NCBI RefSeq assembly: GCF_009749395.1
Contig: NZ_WBIR01000028.1
Span: forward strand, 1-41,831
From: Agromyces salentinus
Lineage (GTDB): Bacteria; Actinomycetota; Actinomycetes; Actinomycetales; Microbacteriaceae
Direction: 5' to 3'
DNA: 41,831 nucleotides
Below, piece after piece: positions 25,721-34,483 of this stretch (within the stretch, counting starts at the first letter, position 1; each line of letters begins with the position of its first letter). The notes under the pieces were generated by a model. That model saw nothing but the letters and a program-made list of their open reading frames with translations. It had not been told where the DNA came from and made no database searches. A program made the position numbers and the translations under genes.

Positions 25721-27307
25721 ATGCCCACCTATCTCTCCCCAGGCGTGTACGTGCAGGAGATCGAGGCTGCGACGAGGCCCATCGAGGGCGTCGGAACCGC
25801 GGTCGCGGCCTTCGTCGGCATGGCGCCCAAAGGCCCCGAGAACACGCCGACGCTGGTGTCCAACTGGACCCAGTTCGTCGACACGTTCGGCGGCCTGTAT
25901 CCGGGCGCGTACCTGGCGTACGCCGTGTACGGGTACTTCCTGAACGGCGGCGGCAACTGCTACGTCGTCCGCATCGGCACCGCGGGTGCCGCCGGCGGCG
26001 GCGGGGGCGGCGGCAAGAACGTCGGCAAGCGCGGCGAACCGAAGTCGCTCGCGTCCGGCCCGCAGACCGCGGCGATCGGCAACTACGTCTTCACGGCGAA
26101 GAACTCGTCGGCGAATGCGAAGCCGATCTCGGTCGAGATCGCCGAGCCGACGGGCGAGGACGTCGAGGAGGGCGCCTTCAAGGTCGTCATCACGGTCGAC
26201 GGACGCTCGCCGGAGGTCTTCGAGCAGGTCTCGCCGAAGCCCGACAGCGCGACCTACGTCGTGTCCAAGGTCACCGCCGACTCCAAGCTCGTGACGGTCG
26301 AGGAGCGCGACCCCGCCTCGGCGGGCGTCACCCCGCGCACCGGCACGTTCGACCTCGCCGTGCCCGAGCCCGAGGAGCAACCGATCGTGCTCGAGGGCAT
26401 CTCGGCGGCGAACTACATCGGCAGCCCCGCCGACCGCACCGGTTTCGGAGGCCTCGAGGAGGTCGAGGAGATCACCATGGTCGCCGTGCCCGACCTCATG
26501 GCCGCGTACGAGCAGGGTGCGGTCACGCTCGAGATCGTGAAGTCCGTGCAGTTGGCGGTCATCGCGCACTGCGAGCTCATGGGCGACCGCATGGCGATCC
26601 TCGACTCCCCGCCGAACCTCTCGGCGCAGGAGGTGCGCGAGTGGCGCCGCACGGGCGCCGGCTACGACTCCAAGTTCGCCACGCTCTACTACCCCTGGAT
26701 CAAGGTGCTCGACCCGGTCACCTCGACGAACCGGTTCATGCCGCCGTCGGGCCACATGGCCGGGGTGTGGGCCCGCAACGATGCCGAGCGCGGCGTGCAC
26801 AAGGCGCCCGCGAACGAGGTCGTCCGCGGCGCCGTCGAGCTGCAGACGCAGCTGACCCGCACCGAGCAGGAGCTGCTGAACCCGATCGGGGTCAACGCCA
26901 TCCGCGCGTTCCCGGGGCGCGGCATCCGCGTTTGGGGCGCCCGGACGCTCTCGAGCGACGCGGCGTGGCGGTACGTGAACGTCCGCCGCCTGTTCAACTA
27001 CCTCGAGAAGTCCATTCTCGGAGCGACGCAGTTCGCGGTGTTCGAGCCGAACGACCAGGCCCTGTGGGGCAAGTTGCGACGCTCGATCTCGGCGTTCCTC
27101 GTGAACGAGTGGCGCGCCGGCGCACTGTTCGGCGCCACCGCCGACCAGGCGTTCTTCGTCAAGTGCGACGAGGAGACGAACCCCGCCGAGGTCATCGATG
27201 CCGGCCAGGTGGTCTGCCAGATCGGCGTCGCACCCGTGAAGCCCGCGGAGTTCGTGATCTTCGAGCTCTCGCAGTTCTCGGGCGGCACGAGCCTCGTCAA
27301 CGAATGA
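25721..27307 (+). CDS. CIS contractile sheath protein (Pvc2/Cis2-like)
   Basis: Sheath subunit of 528 aa. It starts MPTYLSPGVYVQEIEAATRP, the N-terminal strand that donates to neighbouring subunits, followed by FVGMAPKGPENTPTLV and a GGGNCYVVRIG strand. A poly-Gly linker (about residues 92-100) leads to an inserted surface domain (about 100-235). The C-terminal sheath core holds RRLFNYLEKSILGATQFAVF and ends FVIFELSQFSGG. Sheath polymerises around the tube in an extended state and contracts to fire. AAGGAG lies 7 nt before the ATG. First gene of the structural operon. Confidence 0.95.
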   Translation: MPTYLSPGVYVQEIEAATRPIEGVGTAVAAFVGMAPKGPENTPTLVSNWTQFVDTFGGLYPGAYLAYAVYGYFLNGGGNCYVVRIGTAGAAGGGGGGGKNVGKRGEPKSLASGPQTAAIGNYVFTAKNSSANAKPISVEIAEPTGEDVEEGAFKVVITVDGRSPEVFEQVSPKPDSATYVVSKVTADSKLVTVEERDPASAGVTPRTGTFDLAVPEPEEQPIVLEGISAANYIGSPADRTGFGGLEEVEEITMVAVPDLMAAYEQGAVTLEIVKSVQLAVIAHCELMGDRMAILDSPPNLSAQEVREWRRTGAGYDSKFATLYYPWIKVLDPVTSTNRFMPPSGHMAGVWARNDAERGVHKAPANEVVRGAVELQTQLTRTEQELLNPIGVNAIRAFPGRGIRVWGARTLSSDAAWRYVNVRRLFNYLEKSILGATQFAVFEPNDQALWGKLRRSISAFLVNEWRAGALFGATADQAFFVKCDEETNPAEVIDAGQVVCQIGVAPVKPAEFVIFELSQFSGGTSLVNE

Positions 27308-27348
27308 CCCCGACGTCCAGCACACCTCACATCGAATAGGAGCACACC

Positions 27349-27795
27349 ATGGGACTCGCGGATGCCTTCGACTCCTCACCGGCCTACGCCTTCAAGGTCA
27401 TCATCGACGGCATCGAGCTGCCGAAGGTGACGGAGGTCTCGGGCCTGAAGAACGAGGTCGACAAGATCGAGCTCAAGCAGCAGCTCGCCGACGGCAAGTA
27501 CGTCGTGCGCCAGCTCGTCGGCCGTCCGAAGGCCGGGGAGTTCACCATCACCCGTGGCCTGACCGACTCGAAGACGATCTCGGACTGGCTCGGCGTCGTC
27601 ATGAAGGGCGACGTCAAGGGCGCCCGCAAGACGGCGTCGGTCGAGCTGCTCGACTACGAGGGCGGAACGATCAAGAGGTACGAGTTCCGCAACTGCTGGG
27701 TGCGCAGCGTCGAGGTCAACTCCCTCAAGGCCGGCGCGACCGAGCAGGCGACCGAGAAGTTCACGGTCTGCTTCGACGAGTCAGAGGTGAAGTGA
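27349..27795 (+). CDS. CIS inner tube protein (Pvc1/Cis1-like, gp19 family)
   Basis: Tube subunit of 148 aa from the T4 gp19/Hcp-like fold: PAYAFKVIIDGIELPKVTEV at the N-terminus, FTITRGLTD, and the closing strands LLDYEGGTIKRYEFRNCWVR. Stacked hexamers form the rigid tube expelled on contraction. AGGAG lies 7 nt before the ATG, 41 nt after the sheath stop. Probably highly translated, as sheath and tube are the main particle components. Confidence 0.93.
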   Translation: MGLADAFDSSPAYAFKVIIDGIELPKVTEVSGLKNEVDKIELKQQLADGKYVVRQLVGRPKAGEFTITRGLTDSKTISDWLGVVMKGDVKGARKTASVELLDYEGGTIKRYEFRNCWVRSVEVNSLKAGATEQATEKFTVCFDESEVK

Positions 27796-27796
27796 C

Positions 27797-28246
27797 ATGC
27801 AGCGCGTCATCGCGACGCGCCCGAGCACCGAGACAGCGGATGCCGCGGGCGCGGCCGCTCCCGTCGACGACGGGGCCATGCGCACCGAGTTCGCCTTCGA
27901 GCTCCCGCGCGGGTACGTCGGCGCCGACGGCACGGTGCACCGGCGCGGGGTCATGCGACTCGCGACGGCGCGCGACGAACTGCTCCCGCTCTACGACGCG
28001 CGCGTGCAGGAGAATCCGGCGTACACGACGGTCGTCCTGCTCGGCCGGGTGATCACCTCGCTCGGCTCGCTCGGTTCGATCGACTCGTCGATCGTCGAGA
28101 ACATGTTCGCCTCGGATGTCGCGTTCCTGCAGGACTTCTACCGCCGCGTGAACGCGGAGGGCCACACGCGCATCGCGGTGACCTGCCCGGAGTGCTCGCA
28201 CCGGTTCACCGCCGACCTCGCGGGTGGTCGCCTGGGGGAATCATGA
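27797..28246 (+). CDS. CIS tail-assembly protein with a C-terminal CxxC
   Basis: Protein of 149 aa. An Ala-rich N-terminus (1-30) is followed by a compact domain (TEFAFELPRGYVGADGTVHR, TTVVLLGRVITSLGSLGSID, DVAFLQDFYRRVN) seen in proteins that follow the tube gene in actinobacterial CIS operons and are annotated as phage tail-assembly proteins. It ends with VTCPECSHRF, half of a zinc-ribbon-like site. A chaperone-like or assembly function is likely; it is not a known structural subunit. It overlaps the next gene by ATGA. Confidence 0.75.
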   Translation: MQRVIATRPSTETADAAGAAAPVDDGAMRTEFAFELPRGYVGADGTVHRRGVMRLATARDELLPLYDARVQENPAYTTVVLLGRVITSLGSLGSIDSSIVENMFASDVAFLQDFYRRVNAEGHTRIAVTCPECSHRFTADLAGGRLGES

Positions 28247-28401
28247 CGTACTCGACCGACCGCATCCATGAGGAGGTCGCGTACGTCGCCTACCACTTCC
28301 ACTGGTCGCTCGACGACATCCTCGACATGGAGCACGCGGTGCGACTGCGCTACGTGCGCGAGATCGCGGCGATCAACACAAGGCTTTCCGAGGAGCACTG
28401 A
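28243..28401 (+). CDS. Small DUF6760-like CIS protein
   Basis: Protein of 52 aa, MTYSTDRIHEEVAYVAYHFH then WSLDDILDMEHAVRLRYVRE, all helical and without signal or membrane segment. It matches the small proteins (DUF6760) found between the assembly gene and the tape/disordered gene in actinobacterial CIS operons. It overlaps the upstream gene by ATGA and the downstream gene by TGATG, so three genes are translated in series. Function unknown; the size and position recall gene pairs near tape-measure genes of phages, where small helical proteins act as chaperones. Confidence 0.8.
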   Translation: MTYSTDRIHEEVAYVAYHFHWSLDDILDMEHAVRLRYVREIAAINTRLSEEH

Positions 28402-31013
28402 TGCGGTGGCCGTGGCAGCGCGTCGCGGTCGAGGACGGCGTCGATGCAAAGGGAACCGACGGCGCCGGCCGCTCGGAGGAGCCCCGGATCTCGCCGGCGG
28501 GCTGGGCGTTCCTGCCGCCGATGCAGCGGCAGATCTCGGATGCCCCGCCCGCCACGCTCCGTCCGGGGTGGATCGAATCGCTGCCGACGCGCACGGTGCC
28601 CAGCCGGGTCGCCGAACTCACGCACCTCGTCGACGATGCGGCCCCGTCGGGGACCGTAGCGACCGCGTCGGCGGCGCTCGGAGCACCCGTGCAGCGCTCG
28701 GCCGTCGCCGATCTCACCCTCCGGCCGCCGCAGACCGCCGCCGAACGGGCTCGCGAACGACAGGTCGCCCAGCGGCAGCGGCAGGTTGTCCAGCCGACGG
28801 CCGCGCAGCAGGCCGCCGTCGTGCAGCGCGAGGCGAACGAGCCCGAACTGCCGGTGCAGCGGTCGGATGCCGCCGGGCCGAGCGAGGAGCCGGGTCTCGA
28901 GCTGCCCGACCTCGGCGCCGAGGAAACAGCGAGTCCGACCCCTCCGCCGATGCCGGGCGAGGCCGTCGCGGCGGTGACCGATGCGAGCCCCGTGCCCGCC
29001 GCGTCCGTGCCGGATGCGGCCGCGACCGCGGTGAGCGGGCAGGATGCCGCGGGCACGGCGCTCGGCGCCGGCCTCGGTGACGGGCTCGGCGCACGGCCTC
29101 CGCACGCCGGGTCGAGCCCGTCGACACCCCTGAACCTGGCTGCCGTGCAGCGCACACCCGACGCAGCGCACCCGGAGACGCCCGTGGCGCCCGACGCCGT
29201 CGGGTCCCCCGACGGCGCCGACGTGCCGACTCCGCACGCCCCGGACGCGCCGACGATCTCCGCCGCTCCGCCGCTCGGTGGGGACCCGGGACGGCTGGGG
29301 CTCGCCGCGCCCGTGTCCGGTGCGCGCGCGGCGAGTGACTCATCGTCGCCGCCGGCGGCCGGCGGCACCTCGGTGCAGCGGTCGACGTCAGCGCCCGATA
29401 CCGGGGGGATGCGACGCATCGGCCTCGGGGCTCCGCTGCCGCCCGGCATCCGGTCCGAGCCGCGGCATACGCTCGGTGGCACTTGGGCTGCGAGCGGCGA
29501 GCCCGCTGCGACGGGCGGGTCGGTCGAACCGCCGGCATCCGTGCAGCGCAGCGAGGAGTCCGCGCGCTCCGGGCCCCGCCCCGACGCCTCGGCGACGAGC
29601 CCGGGTCCCGGCACGACCTCGTCCGCGGCCCTGCTCGACACGTCGGCTCCGGCGGAGCACGACGGACCTGACCCGTACGTCGCATCCGTCGACCAGGGCG
29701 GAATGCACGAGCGACCGGTCGGCCTCGCCGACCCCGTCGCGGAATCGTCGGCACGGCCCGGAACGCCCCTCGACTGGGCCGTGCCGACTGCCCTCGCGCT
29801 GCAGCGCTCGATGGCGGGCGGCGGTGAGCCCGCCGGCTCCGACTCCGGCGCCGAGGCGACCGCGGGAGGCGCGGCCGAGGGCTCGGGCCAGGGGGCCGCC
29901 GCGGCGCCGACCGACGATGGGCGCGTCCCGTCGCCCGGCGCCGAACCCCTGCCGCCGCTGCACACCGTGCCGCTCATCGCGCAGCGCGCACTCGAGACCT
30001 CGCTCGACGCCACGGCCATGCCGCCGGTCGCCCCCAGCCATCCACGCGCGATCCCGGTCGTGGCCTTCGAGCCGTTCCCGACGACGTCATCGTCGTCGTC
30101 CCCGGGCTCGACGGGTTCGACGGGAGGCCCGTCGTCCGCACTCGGCCGTGCCGCCGGGCTCGCGTCCGTGCAGCGATCGGATGTCGCGGACTCCGGCTCC
30201 CCGAGCACGGCCGACCCGCGCGCCGCGGGTGCGAGCGGCGGCGCGCAGACGCCCTCGGCCGCGGCATCCGGGGGAGTGTTCGCCTGGGTGCAGCGGGTGT
30301 TCGGTCGCAACGAGGCCACCGCGGCGATGACCGCGACGGCGTCGGATGGCTCCGGTGACCGTGGCGACGGCGCCGACCACGGCGCCGACCACCGCGGCGA
30401 CCTGGGTGCGAACGCCGATCTCACGCCGTGGTCGACCTCCGCCCCGGCGGGCGTCGCGCACGCCCCGCTCGCCCGCGCTGCGGGGCCCCTCACCGTGAGC
30501 CGGCTCACCGACGCGGCGACCTCGGCCGCCCCAAGCGGGTGGTTGAACCAGGGCGCCGCGACCCTCACCCAGCCGCAGCACGCCCCCGGGCCGATGCTCG
30601 TGCAGCGCAGCGTGCCGACGATCGCCGGCCCCGCGGCATCCGCCCCGCGCCTGCCGCTGCCGGTCGCCTCGCCGCCCGCGGCGCGCGCCGACGGGGGAGC
30701 CGCCGGTGCGGGGTGGGCGAACGATGCGGGCCCGGACTCGGGCTCGCCCTCGGGTCCGGTCGTGCAGACGGCCATCGCCCCCGGGGCGCCGCCACCCGAC
30801 GGGCCGGGTTCCGTCTCGCCGCCGGCCGACGGTGGAACCGCGTCCGTCGCGGCATCCGCCGGTGCCGCCGCTCCCGGAGCCGCCGGCATCGACACCTCGC
30901 CCGCCGGCATCGAATCGCTCGCCGCACGTCTCTACGGCCCGCTCGCGCGCCGACTGAAGGCCGAGTTGCTGCTCGATCGGGAACGCCGCGGCATCCGGAT
31001 CGACGGAATCTGA
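28401..31013 (+). CDS. Long disordered VQR-repeat protein of the CIS operon
   Basis: Protein of 870 aa, mostly Ala/Pro/Gly/Ser/Thr and probably disordered. At least nine VQR tripeptides (mostly VQRS) are scattered along it, as in APVQRSAVAD, TSVQRSTSAP and MLVQRSVPTI; LQRS, AQRA and MQRQ variants add more. The N-terminus (MRWPWQRV, then PAGWAFLPPMQRQI) and the C-terminus (LYGPLARRLKAELLLDRER) look conserved and structured; similar C-terminal helices occur in proteins at this operon position in other actinobacteria. VQR tripeptides also occur in the three cargo proteins. It could be a lumen filler, a scaffold or a tape-measure substitute. No enzymatic motif, signal peptide or membrane helix was seen. 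TGATG-coupled to the gene before it. Confidence 0.8.
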   Translation: MRWPWQRVAVEDGVDAKGTDGAGRSEEPRISPAGWAFLPPMQRQISDAPPATLRPGWIESLPTRTVPSRVAELTHLVDDAAPSGTVATASAALGAPVQRSAVADLTLRPPQTAAERARERQVAQRQRQVVQPTAAQQAAVVQREANEPELPVQRSDAAGPSEEPGLELPDLGAEETASPTPPPMPGEAVAAVTDASPVPAASVPDAAATAVSGQDAAGTALGAGLGDGLGARPPHAGSSPSTPLNLAAVQRTPDAAHPETPVAPDAVGSPDGADVPTPHAPDAPTISAAPPLGGDPGRLGLAAPVSGARAASDSSSPPAAGGTSVQRSTSAPDTGGMRRIGLGAPLPPGIRSEPRHTLGGTWAASGEPAATGGSVEPPASVQRSEESARSGPRPDASATSPGPGTTSSAALLDTSAPAEHDGPDPYVASVDQGGMHERPVGLADPVAESSARPGTPLDWAVPTALALQRSMAGGGEPAGSDSGAEATAGGAAEGSGQGAAAAPTDDGRVPSPGAEPLPPLHTVPLIAQRALETSLDATAMPPVAPSHPRAIPVVAFEPFPTTSSSSSPGSTGSTGGPSSALGRAAGLASVQRSDVADSGSPSTADPRAAGASGGAQTPSAAASGGVFAWVQRVFGRNEATAAMTATASDGSGDRGDGADHGADHRGDLGANADLTPWSTSAPAGVAHAPLARAAGPLTVSRLTDAATSAAPSGWLNQGAATLTQPQHAPGPMLVQRSVPTIAGPAASAPRLPLPVASPPAARADGGAAGAGWANDAGPDSGSPSGPVVQTAIAPGAPPPDGPGSVSPPADGGTASVAASAGAAAPGAAGIDTSPAGIESLAARLYGPLARRLKAELLLDRERRGIRIDGI

Positions 31014-31026
31014 AGGGGGAGGCGAC

Positions 31027-31458
31027 ATGCTCGAGGACACCGCGCTGGCCGTCGGCGTCAGCTACATCGTGAAGATCGACGGGGAGTCCCTCGGCGAGTT
31101 CGCGAGCTGCGAGGGGCTCGGCGTCGAGGTCGTGCTCGAGTCCCGCGAGGAGGGCGGCAACAACAGCTTCGTCTGGCAACTGCCGACCCGGCTCAAGTTC
31201 TCGAACGTGAAGCTGTCGCGCCCGGTCGGCAAGGGAACCTCGGGGCCGATCCTCGCGTGGATCTCGAAGGCGCCGTCGCTCACGCCCAGCAGCGCCGAGA
31301 TCCAGGCGCAGAACTCCTTCGGCGAGAAGATCGCCACCTGGTACCTGCAGCGCGTCGTGCCGGTGCGCTGGACCGGTCCCTCGCTCACGGCCGACCAGCC
31401 GAAGGTACTCACCGAGACCCTCGAACTGGCCCATCACGGCATCGACGCCGACGGCTGA
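31027..31458 (+). CDS. Second tube-like/tube-initiator protein (gp19 family)
   Basis: Protein of 143 aa with the gp19/Hcp-type fold: VGVSYIVKIDGESLGEFASC, a FSNVKLSRPVG strand and WYLQRVVPVRWTGPSL. It is clearly related to, but diverged from, the tube protein at 27349. In PVC, AFP and actinobacterial CIS a second or third tube paralogue sits between the baseplate hub and the main tube, so this is probably the initiator (Pvc5/Cis1b-like). An AGGGGGAGG Shine-Dalgarno precedes the ATG. It is followed by the LysM adaptor that usually contacts it. Confidence 0.88.
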   Translation: MLEDTALAVGVSYIVKIDGESLGEFASCEGLGVEVVLESREEGGNNSFVWQLPTRLKFSNVKLSRPVGKGTSGPILAWISKAPSLTPSSAEIQAQNSFGEKIATWYLQRVVPVRWTGPSLTADQPKVLTETLELAHHGIDADG

Positions 31459-31471
31459 GGAAGGACCCGCC

Positions 31472-32236
31472 ATGCCCGTCACGAAGACCGACACGACCAG
31501 CGCGAGCCTGACGCACGCGGTGCTCGAACTGCTCGAACCCGGCAAGACGCCGGGCGTCCCCGGCGGCCCGATCGGCTCGATCGAGTTCCAGATGAACCCC
31601 AAGGAACTCACGATGGCCAAGTCGGCCAGCTGGAAGACCGAGAAGCAGAAGAAGGCGTCATCCGCGCCTCCGGCGACCTATCAGGGGCCCGAGGCGCAGA
31701 AGCTCTCGGTCGAGATGTTCTTCGACGACACGCAGAGCTCGGGCGGCGAGAGCGTCGTGCAGCGGGTCGAGAAGCTCTTCCAGGCCTGCGCTCCCACCAA
31801 GGACTCCAAGCGGGGCGACACCCCGTCGGCGCCGTGGGTGCGATTCAAGTGGGGCGTGCTCTCGGGATTCGTCGGCTACGTCAAGTCGGTGTCGGCGAAG
31901 TACACGCTCTTCTCCCCGACGGGCACGCCGCTGCGCGCGGTGTGCACCGTCGCCCTCGAGGAGATCGCGGAGGAACCCGGCAAGCAGAACCCGACCTCGG
32001 GAGGCCTGCGCCCGCGGCGCGTGCACACCCTGCGCGAGGGCGACTCGCTCGCCGCGATCGCGTACCGGGAGTACGGCAGCGCCGCGATGTGGCGGGTGCT
32101 CGCCGAGGTGAACGGCATCGACGACCCGATGCGCCTCTCCCCGGGACGTTCGATCTTCCTTCCCGCGGCCGACGAGCTCGCCGGGCCCTCGTCTCGCGAG
32201 ATCGCCCGCCGGGAGGTGGCCCGTGCCGTCCGTTGA
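31472..32236 (+). CDS. LysM-domain baseplate hub protein (Pvc7/Cis7-like, gp53-type)
   Basis: Protein of 254 aa. The N-terminal part (IGSIEFQMNPKELTMAKSAS, KLSVEMFFDD) is the hub-adaptor fold that joins tube and spike. Residues about 190-240 form a LysM module (RVHTLREGDSLAAIAYREYG, ending LSPGRSIFLP). In contractile systems this LysM strengthens the hub inside the particle and does not need to bind peptidoglycan. It overlaps the GTG of the spike gene by 14 nt. Confidence 0.92.
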   Translation: MPVTKTDTTSASLTHAVLELLEPGKTPGVPGGPIGSIEFQMNPKELTMAKSASWKTEKQKKASSAPPATYQGPEAQKLSVEMFFDDTQSSGGESVVQRVEKLFQACAPTKDSKRGDTPSAPWVRFKWGVLSGFVGYVKSVSAKYTLFSPTGTPLRAVCTVALEEIAEEPGKQNPTSGGLRPRRVHTLREGDSLAAIAYREYGSAAMWRVLAEVNGIDDPMRLSPGRSIFLPAADELAGPSSREIARREVARAVR

Positions 32237-34061
32237 CACCTATACGAGCCTGCTCCTCGTCGCGGTGGAGGGGCGGCCGATGCCGGCGACGGCCGCGAGC
32301 CTGCTCCTCACCGGGAGGGTGACGGATGCCGCGAACCTGCCGGACTCCTTCGAGCTGGAGTTCACCGACCCGGGCGGCACGGTGCTCAGGGACGCCGGCT
32401 TCGACATCGGCAAGCGGGTTGTCCTCTCGGTCTCCGAGAACGGACCCCAGGGCCCGCAACGACTGCTCGACGGCGAGGTCACGGCCATCGACCGCGAGGA
32501 CGTCGCCGGAGCCCTCCGCACGCGCGTGCGCGGCTTCGATCGCTCGCATCGGCTGTTCCGCGGCCGGCGCGTGGCCGCGTACCAGGACAAGACGATCGCC
32601 GACATCGTGCGCGAGGTCGCCGACAAGGCGGGCGTCCCGGTCAAGTCGATCGCCGTCGCCGGCTCGGTCGTCAAGCACGTCACCCAGGACAACGTGAGCG
32701 ACTGGGTGTTCCTGAAACGACTCGCGGATGCCGCGGGCTGCACCTTCTCGGTCGTCGAGCAGGGGCTGGTGTTCGCCCTGCCCACCCAGGCCTCGGAGGC
32801 GCCGAGCGGCGCGGAGTCCGCGCGCGACGATCCCGTCGTGATCGAGCACGGCGTCAACGCGCTCTGGCTCTCGGCGACCGTGACCGCGGCGAGCCAGGTC
32901 CCGGGCGTCGAGGTGCGCGGCTGGGATCCGGTCGGCAAGGAGGCGGTCGTGGCGAGGGCGGAGCCGAAGACCCGCGTCGTGCAGCTGCCGACGATCAAGC
33001 CCGAGGCGGTCGCCGGCGCCTTCGCGTCGCCCACCTACGTCGCCGCGACCGGTGACGGCCAGCAGCGCTCGCAGGAGTCGCAGGCCAAGGCCGTCGCCGA
33101 TCGCATCGCGGGCGGCTTCGCCGAGGTCGAGGCGCGCATCCTCGGCAACTCGCACATGCGCTCGGGCACGGCCGTGACGCTGAAGGGCTACGGCGCCCCC
33201 TTCGACGGCCGGTACACCGTCACCGAGGTGCTGCACGAGTTCGCATCCGAGGCCGGGTACACGACGACCGTGGTGGTCAGCAACGCATCGGATCGCTCGC
33301 TGTACGGCCTCGCGAGCGGGGGCGGCGCGGGCGGGTCCGGCCCGTCCGCCGATGAGGCCGCTCGCATGACGGGCGTCGTGTCGGCGCTCGTGAGCGACAT
33401 CGACGACCCCGAGCGGCGGGGCCGGGTCAAGCTCACCTTCCCGTACCTCTCGGGCGACTACGTCAGCAGTTGGGCGCGCACCGTGCAGCCAGGGGCCGGC
33501 CCCAAGCGGGGCGCCGTCGTGCTGCCGGAGGTCGGCGACGAGGTGCTCGTCGCGTTCGAGGGTGGGCGCTTCGACCGTCCGTACGTCATCGGCGGCCTCT
33601 ACAACGGCAAGGACGAGCCCGAGATCGGGTGGGACCAGGCGGTGCAGTCCGGCTCGGTCGTGCGGCGCGCGTTCACCTCGAGGTCGGGGATGGAGGTCGT
33701 GTTCACCGAGGAGTCGGGCACCGAGACGCTGACCCTCTCGACGAACGGCAAGGCGCAGCGCGTGACCCTGACCCAGTCGGGCGAGAAGGGCATCGAGATC
33801 ATCTCGGAGGGCCCCGTCATGGTGACGGCCAAGTCGGACGCCACGGTCAAGGCCGATCAGGGCACGCTCTCGCTGTCGGGCTCGAGCGTGAAGATCAAGG
33901 CGACCGGCGAGGTCTCGGTCGAGGGCGCGTCGCTGAAGCTCAAGGGCACCGGCGCGACGGAGGTCGAGGGCGGCACGCTCGCGCTCAAGGGGCAGGGCAC
34001 CGCAGAGCTGTCGGCCTCGGGCATCACGACGGTCAAGGGCAGCCTGGTCAAGATCAACTGA
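32223..34061 (+). CDS. CIS spike protein (VgrG/gp27-gp5, Pvc8/Cis8-like)
   Basis: Spike of 612 aa starting at GTG. Residues 1-370 are the gp27-like hub (SFELEFTDPGGTVLRDAGFD, then IADIVREVADKAGVPVKS). Residues about 375-460 are the gp5 OB-fold (GVVSALVSDIDDPERRGRVK, LPEVGDEVLVAFEGGRFDRP, YVIGGLYNG). The C-terminal 130 residues alternate small, charged and hydrophobic residues in short strands (SLSGSSVKIKATGEVSVEGA), the triple-stranded needle on which the PAAR cone sits. No effector extension or lysozyme domain is fused. Confidence 0.94.
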   Translation: MPSVDTYTSLLLVAVEGRPMPATAASLLLTGRVTDAANLPDSFELEFTDPGGTVLRDAGFDIGKRVVLSVSENGPQGPQRLLDGEVTAIDREDVAGALRTRVRGFDRSHRLFRGRRVAAYQDKTIADIVREVADKAGVPVKSIAVAGSVVKHVTQDNVSDWVFLKRLADAAGCTFSVVEQGLVFALPTQASEAPSGAESARDDPVVIEHGVNALWLSATVTAASQVPGVEVRGWDPVGKEAVVARAEPKTRVVQLPTIKPEAVAGAFASPTYVAATGDGQQRSQESQAKAVADRIAGGFAEVEARILGNSHMRSGTAVTLKGYGAPFDGRYTVTEVLHEFASEAGYTTTVVVSNASDRSLYGLASGGGAGGSGPSADEAARMTGVVSALVSDIDDPERRGRVKLTFPYLSGDYVSSWARTVQPGAGPKRGAVVLPEVGDEVLVAFEGGRFDRPYVIGGLYNGKDEPEIGWDQAVQSGSVVRRAFTSRSGMEVVFTEESGTETLTLSTNGKAQRVTLTQSGEKGIEIISEGPVMVTAKSDATVKADQGTLSLSGSSVKIKATGEVSVEGASLKLKGTGATEVEGGTLALKGQGTAELSASGITTVKGSLVKIN

Positions 34062-34072
34062 GGGGGAAGCGG

Positions 34073-34483
34073 ATGTCTCGAGAGTTCGTCGGTCACGGCT
34101 GGACGTTCCCCGTGCACGCCGACGCGACCGGTCGCATCGCGCTCACGTCGGACGAGCGCGAGATCGAGGAGAGCATCCGGCTCATCCTCGCGACGGCTCC
34201 GGGGGAGCGTCCGATGCGGCCCGAGTTCGGCTGCGCCGTGCACGACTTCGTCTTCGCTCCGGCGGATGCCTCGACCGCCGGTGCGATGGGCGTCGCCGTT
34301 CGGGCGGCCCTGCGGTTCTGGGAGCCGCGCATCGAGCTCGGCGAGGTCTCGGTGTCGCTCGAGCACGCCGACGACGGGGTGCTCTACATCGATGTCGGCT
34401 ACACGATCCTCGGCACGAACGACCCGAGGAACCTCGTGTTCCCGTTCTACGTCATCCCGCAGGAGCAAGGAGCACCGTCATGA
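34073..34483 (+). CDS. Baseplate wedge protein, gp25 family (Pvc9/Cis9-like)
   Basis: Protein of 136 aa with the gp25/lysozyme-like fold of baseplate wedges: GHGWTFPVHADATGRIALTS, IEESIRLILATAPGERPMRP, EFGCAVHDFVF, and closing strands LYIDVGYTIL. The EESIRxIL...PGERxMxPxFG core is diagnostic. gp25 anchors the first sheath ring to the baseplate. AGGGGGAAG precedes the ATG. It overlaps the baseplate J gene by ATGA. Confidence 0.94.
   Translation: MSREFVGHGWTFPVHADATGRIALTSDEREIEESIRLILATAPGERPMRPEFGCAVHDFVFAPADASTAGAMGVAVRAALRFWEPRIELGEVSVSLEHADDGVLYIDVGYTILGTNDPRNLVFPFYVIPQEQGAPS

Noticed and set aside
28373..30910. 845-aa minus-strand frame opposite the VQR protein
   Set aside because: The plus-strand gene is locked into the operon by overlaps on its 5' side and has conserved-looking ends. 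The minus frame is a composition artefact.
31472..32236. LysM protein as a peptidoglycan hydrolase
   Set aside because: No catalytic domain or signal peptide. LysM on a gp53-like hub protein is normal in contractile systems.
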